Shown: positions 33,024 to 42,558 of the stretch, piece after piece
How the letters are laid out: each line of letters starts with the position of its first letter
How positions within the stretch are numbered: position 1 is the stretch's first letter
Origin: Ectocarpus siliculosus
Taxonomy: Eukaryota; Sar; Phaeophyceae; Ectocarpales; Ectocarpaceae
Length of the DNA stretch: 64,000 bases
Assembly (NCBI GenBank): GCA_000310025.1
Contig: FN648563.1
Span: 36,581 to 100,580 of the forward strand
Direction of reading: 5' to 3'
Notes under the pieces: model-generated
The model's input: only the letters and a program-made list of their open reading frames with translations
What the model was told of the DNA's origin: nothing
Databases searched by the model: none
Program-made: the position numbers and the translations under genes

Positions 33024-33430
33024 GTGAAACTAACCACCAACCGGGACAACTACGAGGTACCACCAACTCTGGGAAGATGTGATATAGCTCGAGTGATGCA
33101 AGAGCACACATTAGCGCCAATGCTGAGAGAAGTTCTGAATCTCCTACGACTGAAAGGAAGGCCGAAGCGTCTAATGGACGGTACAAAGACCGGGGAGACA
33201 GATCACAACAAACAAGTAGACGAAGATCTGCTCATCGACTTGGCCAGCTTGTATCAGGAAGATGCGGCGGTGGCGGTGGTGACTAGGGGAGTTACCGTCG
33301 ACCGTCACGTCGACCGCACACGTTTTAAGGTGACCCCGGCGGAGACTCGGAGTGCGGCTCGACGAGCTCGACAGCCGACACTCACTCCATCCACCATAGC
33401 GAAGCCAACGACCTCTTCAGAGAAGGAGAC
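33024..33430 (+). pseudogene. Methyltransferase C-terminal part and linker to integrase
   Basis: In the same frame as 31794-33020 after a single TAG. It starts VKLTTNRDNYEVPPTLGRCD, then IARVMQEHTLAPMLREVL, which fits the motif X region (Val-Pro-Pro, then a helix) of C5 methyltransferases. A charged linker then runs towards integrase. Near 33400-33430 the coding frame changes. The rest of this frame, to 33614, is not conserved in character. Confidence 0.55.
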
Positions 33431-33433
33431 CGG

Positions 33434-33928
33434 GTGCAACAACCAGAGAGACGATCAGTGTCGACAGAGAGCTCTTCTACAACACCATCGAGGTCCGACC
33501 CAGAAACATCGCAACCACGGTTGGAACGGCCAGACAACGACATTCCCCTCTGTCGACGGCATTCCGCACAGTTGGAACAAATGGAGCGTGTCTTGCGCGA
33601 CGGTGCCCAACTAAAAAGGATCCAACAGGAAGACTTGAGGTTGACACCCATCCGGGACAATATGGAGAACGGCGAAGGAGAGCAAGCTGATTACATCCTG
33701 GACGATCAAGGTCTACTTTGGTTTGCGCCGAGAGGGGCGGCACATGTTGTAGCCCTACCTCACAAGCTGGTGTCTGCAGTACTGGCCCTGGCACATGGCA
33801 CCTTTGGACATTCGGGGATAGCTCGCACCACTATCATTGTGGCGGACAAGTACCACTGGCCATCGCTGAAGAAAGATGTGCGAGACTACGTGTTATCATG
33901 TCGATGCCGTATGAGAAAACGACAGTGA
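33434..33928 (+). pseudogene. pol: Integrase zinc-binding (HHCC) part
   Basis: After a linker rich in Ser/Arg, residues 60-165 read as the Ty3 integrase N-terminus: ALPHKLVSAVLALAH, HGTFGHSG (His-x4-His), ADKYHWPSLKKDVRDYVLSC and a CxC pair ending MRKRQ. It meets a stop at 33926-33928, where the usual loop to the catalytic core should follow. Confidence 0.82.
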
Positions 33929-33961
33929 AGAAAACAAATTCACATTTTACCGGCACGATTC

Positions 33962-34544
33962 TTGCGTCCATGGGAAGTCTTGGAGATGACTTGCCATGAA
34001 GTTGACATCCAACAACGACAACAGGTACTTGCTGGTGATAATGGATCGAGCAACCAAGTTCCTCTTCGCTTACCCGCTTCCCACGAAGGAAACTTTGGGA
34101 GTCAGCAAGAAATTGTTGGAGCTCATCCTCACCTTCGGACTACCCATATCGGTTCGCTGTGATCCGGGGGCAGAAAACACCTCGGCGATCATGGAACACC
34201 TGTGCCGGTGGCTCAAAATATCCCTCGACTTTGGACCGACCAACCATCCCAGAGGAAAGGGAACAGTCGAGAGGATGGGAGCGGTGCTGCAAGAGATGCT
34301 GTCGGAGCTCTGCCAGGCATGGCCGAACAGGTGGGATGAGTATGTGGCAGTGGTCGCTTGGGCCCATCGTACGACGCCGGATGAGAGCCTTCCAAACAAA
34401 GAGTCAGCATACCACCTGCTCTTTGGACGGGCGCCAAGGACATCATTTGATCACATGTCGCCATCACTAGACAACTCGGGCCCAGCATTGCCGCTGGAAA
34501 GGACGGTGAAGGAAACGAGAAGGAAGACTGTGGAAGTAATGTAA
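33962..34544 (+). pseudogene. pol: Integrase catalytic core
   Basis: 33962-34010 gives RPWEVLEMTCHEVDIQ, the region of the first catalytic Asp, broken by a frameshift at about 33990. From 33996 the core is open: NDNRYLLVIMDRATKFLFAY, then VRCDPGAENTS with the second Asp and GKGTVERMGAVLQEML with the Glu. The Asp usual before HEV is not readable in this copy. The stop at 34542-34544 is in frame with the next part. Confidence 0.85.
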
Positions 34545-34904
34545 GTGCTAAAAGTGAGACAGAAAAATCGGAATAGACACCACAAACTCCAGAACGCGAG
34601 GATCAAACGTGCATCACCAGGCACCAAGGCCAAGGTGGGCGACAAGGTATTCGTCAAGGAGAGCGCCAGTACACTCTACAGGGATGGTGTCCACCCTAAA
34701 CTTGCCCATGACCACTTCACAGGACCGTTTCAAGTCGTGCACGTCGTGCGAGAGGGGTTGAGCTTCACTGTAGGACTGCATGGACGTCAAATCCGCCAGA
34801 GGACGGTGGCAGCCACGGACTTCAAGCCGTTTCATTCTCGACCACAAGACATCAGACATCCATTTGAAGATGAGTTTGGTCATTTGTATGGTCGCCGGAT
34901 TTAG
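34545..34904 (+). pseudogene. pol: Integrase C-terminal domain
   Basis: In the same frame as the core after one TAA. GTKAKVGDKVFVKES and HFTGPFQVVHVVREGLSFTV form the GPF/Y-type module of Ty3 integrases that follows the core. It is open for 120 codons. Confidence 0.78.
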
Positions 34905-35124
34905 GATTAGCTGAAGACTCCGTCGTCGCGGCACCTCTGTATACTTTGGTGAATAGACCGGTGGTCCAAGGTGCTGGAGGAATAGCGTCCGCATGGGCAT
35001 GGGAGTATAGGGGGAAGTACTAGGATGGAACCACTCTCCGTGGATCACCGAAGACACTGCCAGGGACAGTTTCTCGCCTCTGCAACTTGATGTTTTTCAT
35101 GCCCTGTGGGAAGACTTTCACGGG

Positions 35125-35421
35125 GTGAATATCGCACCACGACCCCCGGGACCGCCGTCACGAGGAGAACGCGAAGTAGCAACGCGGACCGAAGCTCTCG
35201 CGGAATTTCCCTGTGGAACCATGGTTGGACGGGAGCTCATGGAGCTCATGGATCAAGAGAACAATACTGTGCTCAGCAGAGGGAAGGTCTGCGATTTCTA
35301 TGATCCGTATTGGAGAGTGGAGTTCAGCGACGGAGATTGGGAAGAGCTCAATCGCAGGGAGCTAAGGCGTGGAATGGATCTTGCCACCAGACTCCCACCG
35401 CTGACCGCTCAAGAATCGTGA
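35125..35421 (+). pseudogene. Tudor-like tail of pol
   Basis: 98 open codons. After a Pro/Arg-rich start come VGRELMELMDQE, SRGKVCDFYDPYWRVEFSDG and DWEELNRRELRRG. The pattern of a beta-strand, Asp-Pro-Tyr-Trp-x-Val-x-Phe, Asp-Gly-Asp-Trp-Glu-Glu resembles Tudor/Agenet-type readers. By analogy with the chromodomains that end some Ty3 integrases it could steer insertion to marked chromatin; that role is inference. It is separated from the integrase part by about 220 bp in other frames. Element 2 ends with the same WEELSRREL. Confidence 0.55.
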
Positions 35422-35937
35422 AATCGTACACTGCCTGCCATCTTCCGTCCTCCATGCGGGAAGCTGGGGGGTGTGTGACGGCAGTGTCATGAATGAGGAG
35501 TTCCAAGATCGTCTTCTACAGCGGAAGATCGTCCTGAACAGTCGGTGATCGTCGGTCAAGATGCAAGATCGTCGTCATAGTCGTCGGTCTGTGGAGACTG
35601 TTGGTGGGAAAACGTCTTCAACAGTGGAATATCACCTTCTTCAGTGGACGATCGCCTTCTTCAGTTCAAGATCGTCATCGTCAAGGAGTCCGGTATACGG
35701 CGACCAAAGTACTAACGCCCGTCATTCGGGGTCGATGATTTCAGCAATGTAACATCGACGTCGAACACACCGGCATCAGTCCTCTCGAGGTTAAAATCCA
35801 TTTTTTGTGGTTTAACCTGGGGAGGGCGGCATCCTCCCTTTTCAGATCTATATTCCCGGCGTGGTTTGATCTGAGGAGGGAGAAGCGCACGTTCTGCTAC
35901 CTCCTTAGCATTTTGTGTTTTTCAACACATGTATGCT
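35422..35937 (+). other. Element 1 3' noncoding region
   Basis: Contains repeated short GATCGTC blocks (CAAGATCGTC, AGATCGTCGT, CGATCGCC; about 35507-35680) spaced about 20-25 bp. No gene. Confidence 0.6.
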
Positions 35938-35944
35938 GGGGGGG
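35938..35944 (+). promoter_or_regulatory. Polypurine tract
   Basis: Seven G directly before LTR2. Plus-strand priming site by position. Confidence 0.75.
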
Positions 35945-36366
35945 TGTCACGGTAGCATGAACGGGCGCTAAATACTGAGAATCATTCCATTTCACGATGG
36001 TTTGAGGAGGGCTAGGGTATACCCCAGGGTGTACCTGAATCATTGGCGGAGCCCCTCTAGAGCTCCGCCTCAACACGTGTTTTGGGTGATCGCTCACTGT
36101 TAACACGGCCAATCTCGGAAGAGGAACTTTGACCCACATCGCTAAGCAGCAACCAGTTGTGAGTCAATGCAGGAGATAGTCCCCCCTTGCTAGTCCCTCC
36201 TTGATTAGTCCCCCCTTGACTTAAATGGTAAGAGACCATGAACCTGACCATGAAATGGATGAACCTGACCATGAAATGGAAGAAACTAATTGAACCCTAG
36301 CCAGTGCTTGTTACGCTAACACATGAGTGAGCTACCTTAAGCAATAGCGTTATAACCACTGTGACA
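35945..36366 (+). repeat. Element 1 right LTR
   Basis: 422 bp, 417 matches to the left LTR by eye. Followed by AGAC, the target duplication. Confidence 0.97.
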
Positions 36367-36774
36367 AGACACAATTGGGGCGGGCGGCCACGCCGGGATG
36401 GATGACGGTGAGGGTTTGGGGGGAAGTTAGGAATAAGAAGAAGGAAGACGACACCTTAGAAGTAGCAAGAAGGGACGGTCCATGGAGACGCAAAGAAGAC
36501 AGACATGAAGACGTGAAGACGCTCGCGAAGAGCGAGAGGGCACAGGAGGGTGAAGGATCACCCCCCGCGCCCCCAGTGGGTGAGGGAGACGTTGGGTTGG
36601 TCGTCTGCGAGAACGGACGGCGTGTGCTGCGCGACTACGGTCGATGCTGTCCATCATTTAGCATGTAGTACAATAGTTCGGGACCACCTCTCGACAATTC
36701 CATTTCGTGGGCAGACTAACACAGATAGCGCCATTTTCTTGCGAAGCATTTTCTTTTTTGGATTGTCGCATCCT

Positions 36775-37055
36775 CCTCACTCGCATTTTCTCATTTTTGC
36801 CTTTGTCTCTGAGGACAATCCACGTCTTTTTGCCCTCAAGAGAGGCGGTGGCGAGCGTGCCATAAAGGCCGTACAGCGGACAGCATGTGGTTGTCTACGG
36901 TGTGTGTAACAAACATGCACTCTTCAGCTAGGTAGGACGTTTCTTACTGTACACGCTCCCCCAGCTACCCCTTGTTTCTTACGTTTTGGAGGTATCGCAC
37001 CATCATGTTTGTTATTGGGGTGTTTCTAATGTTGCCGAGATTGAGCTGTGTTTTT
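36775..37055 (+). repeat. Diverged inverted repeat, arm 1
   Basis: Matches the reverse complement of 40570-40920: CTCAAGAGAGGCGGTGGCGA, GCGGACAGCATGTGGTTGTC, CCCTTGTTTCTTACG, CGCACCATCATGTTT and GCCGAGATTGAGCTGT. Similarity is about 80 percent. The other arm has about 70 extra bases. Confidence 0.7.
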
Positions 37056-40000
37056 CCAATTTTTTTCTTATTGTTCTTTACAAGTTGAGCCTCAATTTCT
37101 AAACAGAATTTTTCTCAACGGCCGGCGCTATCTGTAGTCAAAACCATGAAATAAACTTCGTGTTCAAAGCACTTGTTGTCCCATACAACCAAGACGCGCG
37201 TCCCCAATCCACATCCGATCCTTCACTCTGTGCGGCAATAGTCGATCCATCTACTTATCATTTCGTGCAAGTTTCATCCAAGTTGTGGCGATAGCGACGA
37301 TCGCAACTTAATGAAGTACATACTACTGTGGAAAGAAGGAAAAAAAGAAGTACTAGAAGTACATACATACACAGTTGTCTACATACATTACAATATACTT
37401 CGAGCACATGGTAAGGAACCGAAAGAAGAGTAACATTTTGTGTGCATGAACTACAATACTAATCAGTGAAGACTGTTGGATATCTCTGATGGACATTACC
37501 AACGAAGGAAGGTCTGGACAAACGCTGTGGACACATGGACATACGGAAAAATAGGAAAAAGAAAAGGAGCCACCAGCTCGGGGCGGGTCGACCTCTGCGC
37601 GTGCCGTCCCGATACCTACTCCATACCAAGCACTTGCCTGTGGACGGCAAAGTGGTCACATATATATATATAAAGTGAGACGAAAACCTGAACAACATTG
37701 TAACGGCGGGTGCACAACGGGTTCCAAATTGGTGTGCTGGGCGCACGACAGCGACCGCAACTCCCTCTGCTTTCCTTGTGATGGATAGGGACACGCACCA
37801 GACTACAGCAGTAGAGTGCTCTGTCTCGTGTCATGCGGATAATTATTACGCGTAAAAGAAAACGTGCTGTCGTGTACTGCTGTGTGTGCTGTATCAAGCA
37901 AGCGTGGTGCCGCTGTCGATTCCGCATACACGTGGGTCCAAAGCTACGCTTAAACCTTATTTGGCTTACAGTAGGTCTGGAAGTACGGCCGACCCGTGCT
38001 GCTCGTCTATTCTATGCTGTCAATCAGTTGCGACGTGTGTCGGCATTTATCTGTGTGTGATTGAACGTGTGTAGTATCTGTTGCTGTGCGTGATCCGTGG
38101 TGTGCATACACATGCGTGCTACCAAAGCTGAGCTACCAGTACGGCTGACGCGTGCTGCGTGTCTATGCTCCGTGCTGTCAATCATGCGGTTGCGTGTGAC
38201 TGAACGTCAACTTTCTCCGGTGTCTGGTCCATACTGCTGTGTAGCCAAAAATAATTGCGAGCTGAGTTTTGTTTTTCCCGCATACTAGAAGCAAGGAATA
38301 TGTCACGGCACGTCGACCATCCTGCAAGTGTATATATATAGGATGATTTGATTTGCACTCGGAACTCACACCTTGCATGGCCCGCCTGTCGAGTCGGAGC
38401 ACAGTTTCTTCCCACTTCTTTGCATCCTGGTGCGCGTCGGACTGTTCCTCCTGCCGATCGTAACGATAGAAACGTTTGACAACCGTTGGGTGAGGGGATC
38501 GAGGCTGCTTTGCGTAGCAGTGGTGATGGTAGGATGGAAACAGGCGTGGAATAGATCAATCTCTGTTGAAGTATCCTTGAACAATATTGTCGGGTCGACT
38601 ATCATACTAAAAACAAACATTTCGCGAAATGTATGCAGGTAGCAACGCCAGCCGTCACCTGTCGATCAGGAACCCGTGCCCAACCTCTAGCGGACAAGCA
38701 GGAGGCCAACAGAAGCAGCCCCAGCGCTAACATCAGGGTCTTGTCCTTAGGCATGCCTTTTGTGACCCGTTATATAGCAGAATTCGACAGAGTGCCACGC
38801 TGCTGGTGCTTAGGTGCCAATCTTCGTATAATATTGGCACGAAGGACCTGATTGTGAGCCACACGAGATGAGAAACAACAGATAGCGGGCGATTTTTGCA
38901 GGTATTCCACGTTCCACCGGAAAGAGGCACGGTCACAACCTAGACCTTCCACAATATGCTGGAACTAATGGAACTAAATGTAATGTTCAAAGGATTTGTT
39001 TTGGATAGAGTCTACATAGCTTCGTAACAAAGACTGCTGTAGCCTGCTGTTGTCTTCACATCTCTCTACTGTGCCCAGTACCGTCACTAGTTCGTACGGA
39101 TCCAACACACACTCGATGTAGACTGCAAGTCGCAGCCTCGCAGCCGAACGTAGTCTCACGTGTATATGTATCTATGCTCTAGGCTAATATATATTGAGTT
39201 ATCTATTGAGCCATGAGTCACGCGACATGCCGTACATGAGTAAATGTGTGTGACTACTATGTGTGGCGAAATAGATGACGAAATAGACTCCAGTCAGTCT
39301 GTCTGGTGGGTTTTGGCCATCACGGACAGACAGGGAAGACAGACGGGCAGACAGCATGGGCCAGTGTTCCATGTAGACAGTAGCCAAATTATATCCCTTC
39401 TTTCTGTGTTCGCTGTTCTGGCAGTAATATTGCGTGAGCACGGTAGGTCTGTGACTGCTGTTACAATAGTAGAGTTCGGACGTGGACCAGTTCACAGCAG
39501 GTTGGCGCTCCTGTAGAACGCTTTGATGATTGCAGCGGGATACGAGGGATGTAATACTTCCCTGCCGGACATGGCCAGGTATTCGTATTGTTTCCCGGTA
39601 TGGTACAGTGGGTTGTTGGTGGTCGCTTAGCCCCGTGCGGTTTGATTGAGTGGATACCGTTTCGATCCTTTGACGGGGATCACGCAAGGTTGCACACAGA
39701 TATGTACACGCCAGGACGACGTGAGGGCTGCGATAAGAAAATACCGAAAATAGTGTGTCAATCACGCCCCCGGCAAGACCATGTCGTCAGAATGCTGTAT
39801 TATCTTATACATACTTCAGGATGATCGTCGTGCCGTGGCAGATTCTTACTTTTGGTATGGGGAAAACAAAATGGTACTACAGTACATGACTTGATGTTAT
39901 ACCTCATGCGACGACAAGGCCTGCTTCAATGCGATGCAAACAACCGTGCGCGTGTCGTGCACCTGTCACATACATGATGCTGCCGACCAACCGATGGACG

Positions 40001-40569
40001 TATAGTCTAGGTGTCCCCATATTGTTGTCGCTGCGCAGGGACTCTTAAGGCATATTGTTTTTCTCCTACATGGCACTATTACAAGGAAACCGAAACGTAA
40101 CGAATGACACGGCAATACCCACTCCATTACTGCACGCTGCGGCTGTGTTCACAAGCGTTTAGGTTAGACTATGTCTTACACCTTGGTAGGGTGCCGCTTT
40201 GGATTGTGCAGAACGTCGCGACACCTCTTTGTGTGATCTTTGTGGTTAGGGTATGCAAGTACGTGAGTGCCCATGCGTATAGCTCCACATATGTGTGCTT
40301 CATGGTTTCTCCATCCATATCGCTGGACATGAACGTTTCTCGGTGCTGCCGCACACCTCGCCCCACCAACGCACGCCCGCGGTCGGTCATTGATCGTACT
40401 GCCAGCAGTGGGAGGACTACTGATTCGGCGCTGACGAAACAAAAAGGTTCGGATGTGTCAAATTGATGTCCGGCCACAGCTCGCTCTGACACCTACTGCG
40501 GATGGCGCCCGCAGTTGAGAAACATTATGATAAGAAAATGACGTAACTTAAAAAAATATATATAAATAA

Positions 40570-40920
40570 GGTCTAAGAAGTACAGCTCAATCTCGGCAAC
40601 AACATAAGAAACGCCCCAATAAGAAACATGATGGTGCGAAACCCCCAAGACGCAAGAAACAAGGGGTATAGCTGGGGGATCGTGTCCAGTAAAAAACGTC
40701 CTGTTGCTCCTTCTGTGCTCCCACCCCCCTGCCTAACTGAATGAATGTTTTATGTAGGAGGGAGAGTGGTACTGCCACACATCGTGGACAACCACATGCT
40801 GTCCGCAGTACGTAAAATTTTTTATGGCAGTCGCCACCGCCCCTCTTGAGGACTTGAAGACGCGAATGGTCCACAGAGAGCAATAGGCAGAAATATATGA
40901 GAAAAATGCGAAGTACTTCT
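40570..40920 (-). repeat. Diverged inverted repeat, arm 2
   Basis: Inverted counterpart of 36775-37055, about 3.5 kb away. Further fragments next to both arms (GGCCGGCGCTATCTGTA / GGCCGCTATCTGTA) suggest the repeat extends beyond them. Confidence 0.7.
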
Positions 40921-41389
40921 AACAAATACGAGAATCGGGAGGATTCGACAGTCCAAAGGAAGGAAAAATATTTTGGAAGAAAATGGACGACTTAGGCTGG
41001 TCCTTCGACCCGATTTGGACGTTTCTTAACTACGGCCGCTATCTGTACACTCTGGATCGATCGCCCAACTTAATGTAGTGCAGCATGATCCACAACAAAT
41101 CCTAGGGCAACCTATTGCCCTATGCGTTGCTGGCTTTGGGTTGAAGATTAGCCAGGGATGCGTTCCGAGAGAGTGACGAACGTTTGGGTGTGCTGCGTGC
41201 ACACCCTGTCTGGGTGCGTGCGTACATATGCATACAAGCTCAAAAACGTCGCGTCGCCTCATGGTGACATCGTGACATCACATCGTTAAACGTAAAAGCC
41301 TCCGGAAAAAACGGGGCTGGTCCCAGGAACGGTGCTCTCAATAGCAAAAGTGAACTTTTAAAAAAAATACTTCCGAATCCGTCTAGCTT

Positions 41390-42068
41390 GTGTTTTTTTT
41401 TGGAACAGTCGCTGGTTGGCTGGGCGCCCCCTTAGATACCCCGTGGGCTTCATGCGCGGACGACCAGACGTACACCGAGACAGATCTGCCTCTTTTTGGT
41501 GGAAGATTCAAAATTCTCGGAACTATATTCTCGGAACGAATGTTCGGATCAAGGCAGACCATGCCACCAAAGCCTGCGGAACGGAGGGGAGATAAACCAC
41601 TAGACACAACAATGGTGACGAGACAGGAGGCTGCAGCAATGGAACGCAGCATGGAGAGGTCGGAGCATTCCACTGACGACAAGTTTATCGAGCATGAGAG
41701 ACGCGGACGTTCGACGTCTGAATCGTACGTCAGCACGCGCGCGTGAAGTAGTCGTCAGCGAGGAAGTAGAAATCTCGGGGTGCTCTCGAGGCCAGACACC
41801 GTCATGGACTTGGCGTACGCGCCTCAGAACCGCGCACCAAGAGGGTGATTTTCGGAAGCACTCTGTCGAAGATGGGATTTAGCGATCTATGCGAGTTATA
41901 AGAACACACTTCGCTTTTGTCGTTTCTCAAGGGACTCGTGAACATCAGCGACGTGGCCTTCGTGCTGCAAAGCAGCTCCTGGAAATTCCGCATGGCGAGC
42001 TGGATGAAGGACAGCAAGGGCGACGGAGGGTATGACTTCGAGCTCATTTCCATCGGACGGAGAATATC
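41390..42068 (+). other. Coding-like sequence interrupted by element 2
   Basis: 41390-41746 is a 118-codon frame with a charged C-terminal half (MPPKPAERRGDKPLD; EAAAMERSMERSEHS). 41937-42068 reads NISDVAFVLQSSSWKFRMAS, then YDFELISIGRRI up to the LTR. Composition looks coding, but I recognise neither. It could be gag of an older element or a host exon. Element 2 inserted at its right end. Confidence 0.35.
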
Positions 42069-42540
42069 TGTTACGGTTACATAGTTTACGGTACAGGGAG
42101 TTGCACCCTTCGGGATTAGCGTTGTTCCCATAGCGTGGTGTTGACAGTTCTGTACAATAATTGCGGAACCCCTTTTGTCTCGGGCTTCGTGCTGCCGCAC
42201 GAAGCCCACTTACTTACTTGCTTACTTCCTGTCGGCATCCAGTGCTCAGCAATAATCAAAGTGCATACCGTATCCACGACGGGAGACCTTCTCCACGCTC
42301 CACAAGCCTACATCTAGGCTTTCTCTACCGCTGTTCAAGCGCACATCTTCGAACTCGGTACTGATCGAGAGGCTGCTACCATCAGGTCGGCAGCTTTTGG
42401 TAATCATTCCGGAAAGCGTGACTTCCTTCCTATACACACAACCCTGGACTTGTGGCCATGAATGGCCACAAGCACATGCCTAGATAGACCCACTCAAGTC
42501 ACGAGATCCATCCCAAATCAGAGCCTCTCTTTCCGTCACA
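42069..42540 (+). repeat. Element 2 left LTR
   Basis: Contains two perfect hairpins: GGGCTTCGTGC/GCACGAAGCCC (42182-42192 with 42197-42207) and CTTGTGGCCA/TGGCCACAAG (42449-42458 with 42463-42472). Both are conserved in the right LTR. Confidence 0.97.
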
Positions 42541-42558
42541 TGGTGTCCGATCCGAGCA
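42541..42558 (+). promoter_or_regulatory. Candidate primer-binding site
   Basis: TGGTGTCCGATCCGAGCA directly after the LTR. The length and TGG start suit pairing with a tRNA 3' end; the tRNA was not identified. Confidence 0.6.

Larger units (their letters stand above)
25854..36366 (+). mobile_element. Ty3/gypsy-type LTR retrotransposon carrying a DNA-methyltransferase-like domain (element 1)
   Basis: 10.5 kb, bounded by 422-bp LTRs that start TGTCACGG and end GTGACA and flanked by a 4-bp duplication AGAC (25850-25853, 36367-36370). The LTRs differ at 5 positions, so insertion was recent. A TGG-start primer-site candidate follows LTR1 and a G7 tract precedes LTR2. The order inside is a 2.7-kb leader with an unknown ORF, Pro/Gln/Gly-rich gag, RT (LDD), RNase H, methyltransferase-like domain, integrase, Tudor-like tail. 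RT before integrase fits Ty3/gypsy. Most of pol is broken by frameshifts, stops and deletions, so it was probably copied in trans. The methyltransferase-like region keeps a long open frame. Confidence 0.92.
36371..41380. other. Gene-poor region
   Basis: No coding sequence recognised. It holds the inverted repeat pair listed separately, a weak partial duplication in 37860-38210 (CCGTGCTGCTCGTCTATTCT and CGCGTGCTGCGTGTCTATGC) and an AT microsatellite near 37660-37672. Open frames are short and overlap on both strands. Confidence 0.4.
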
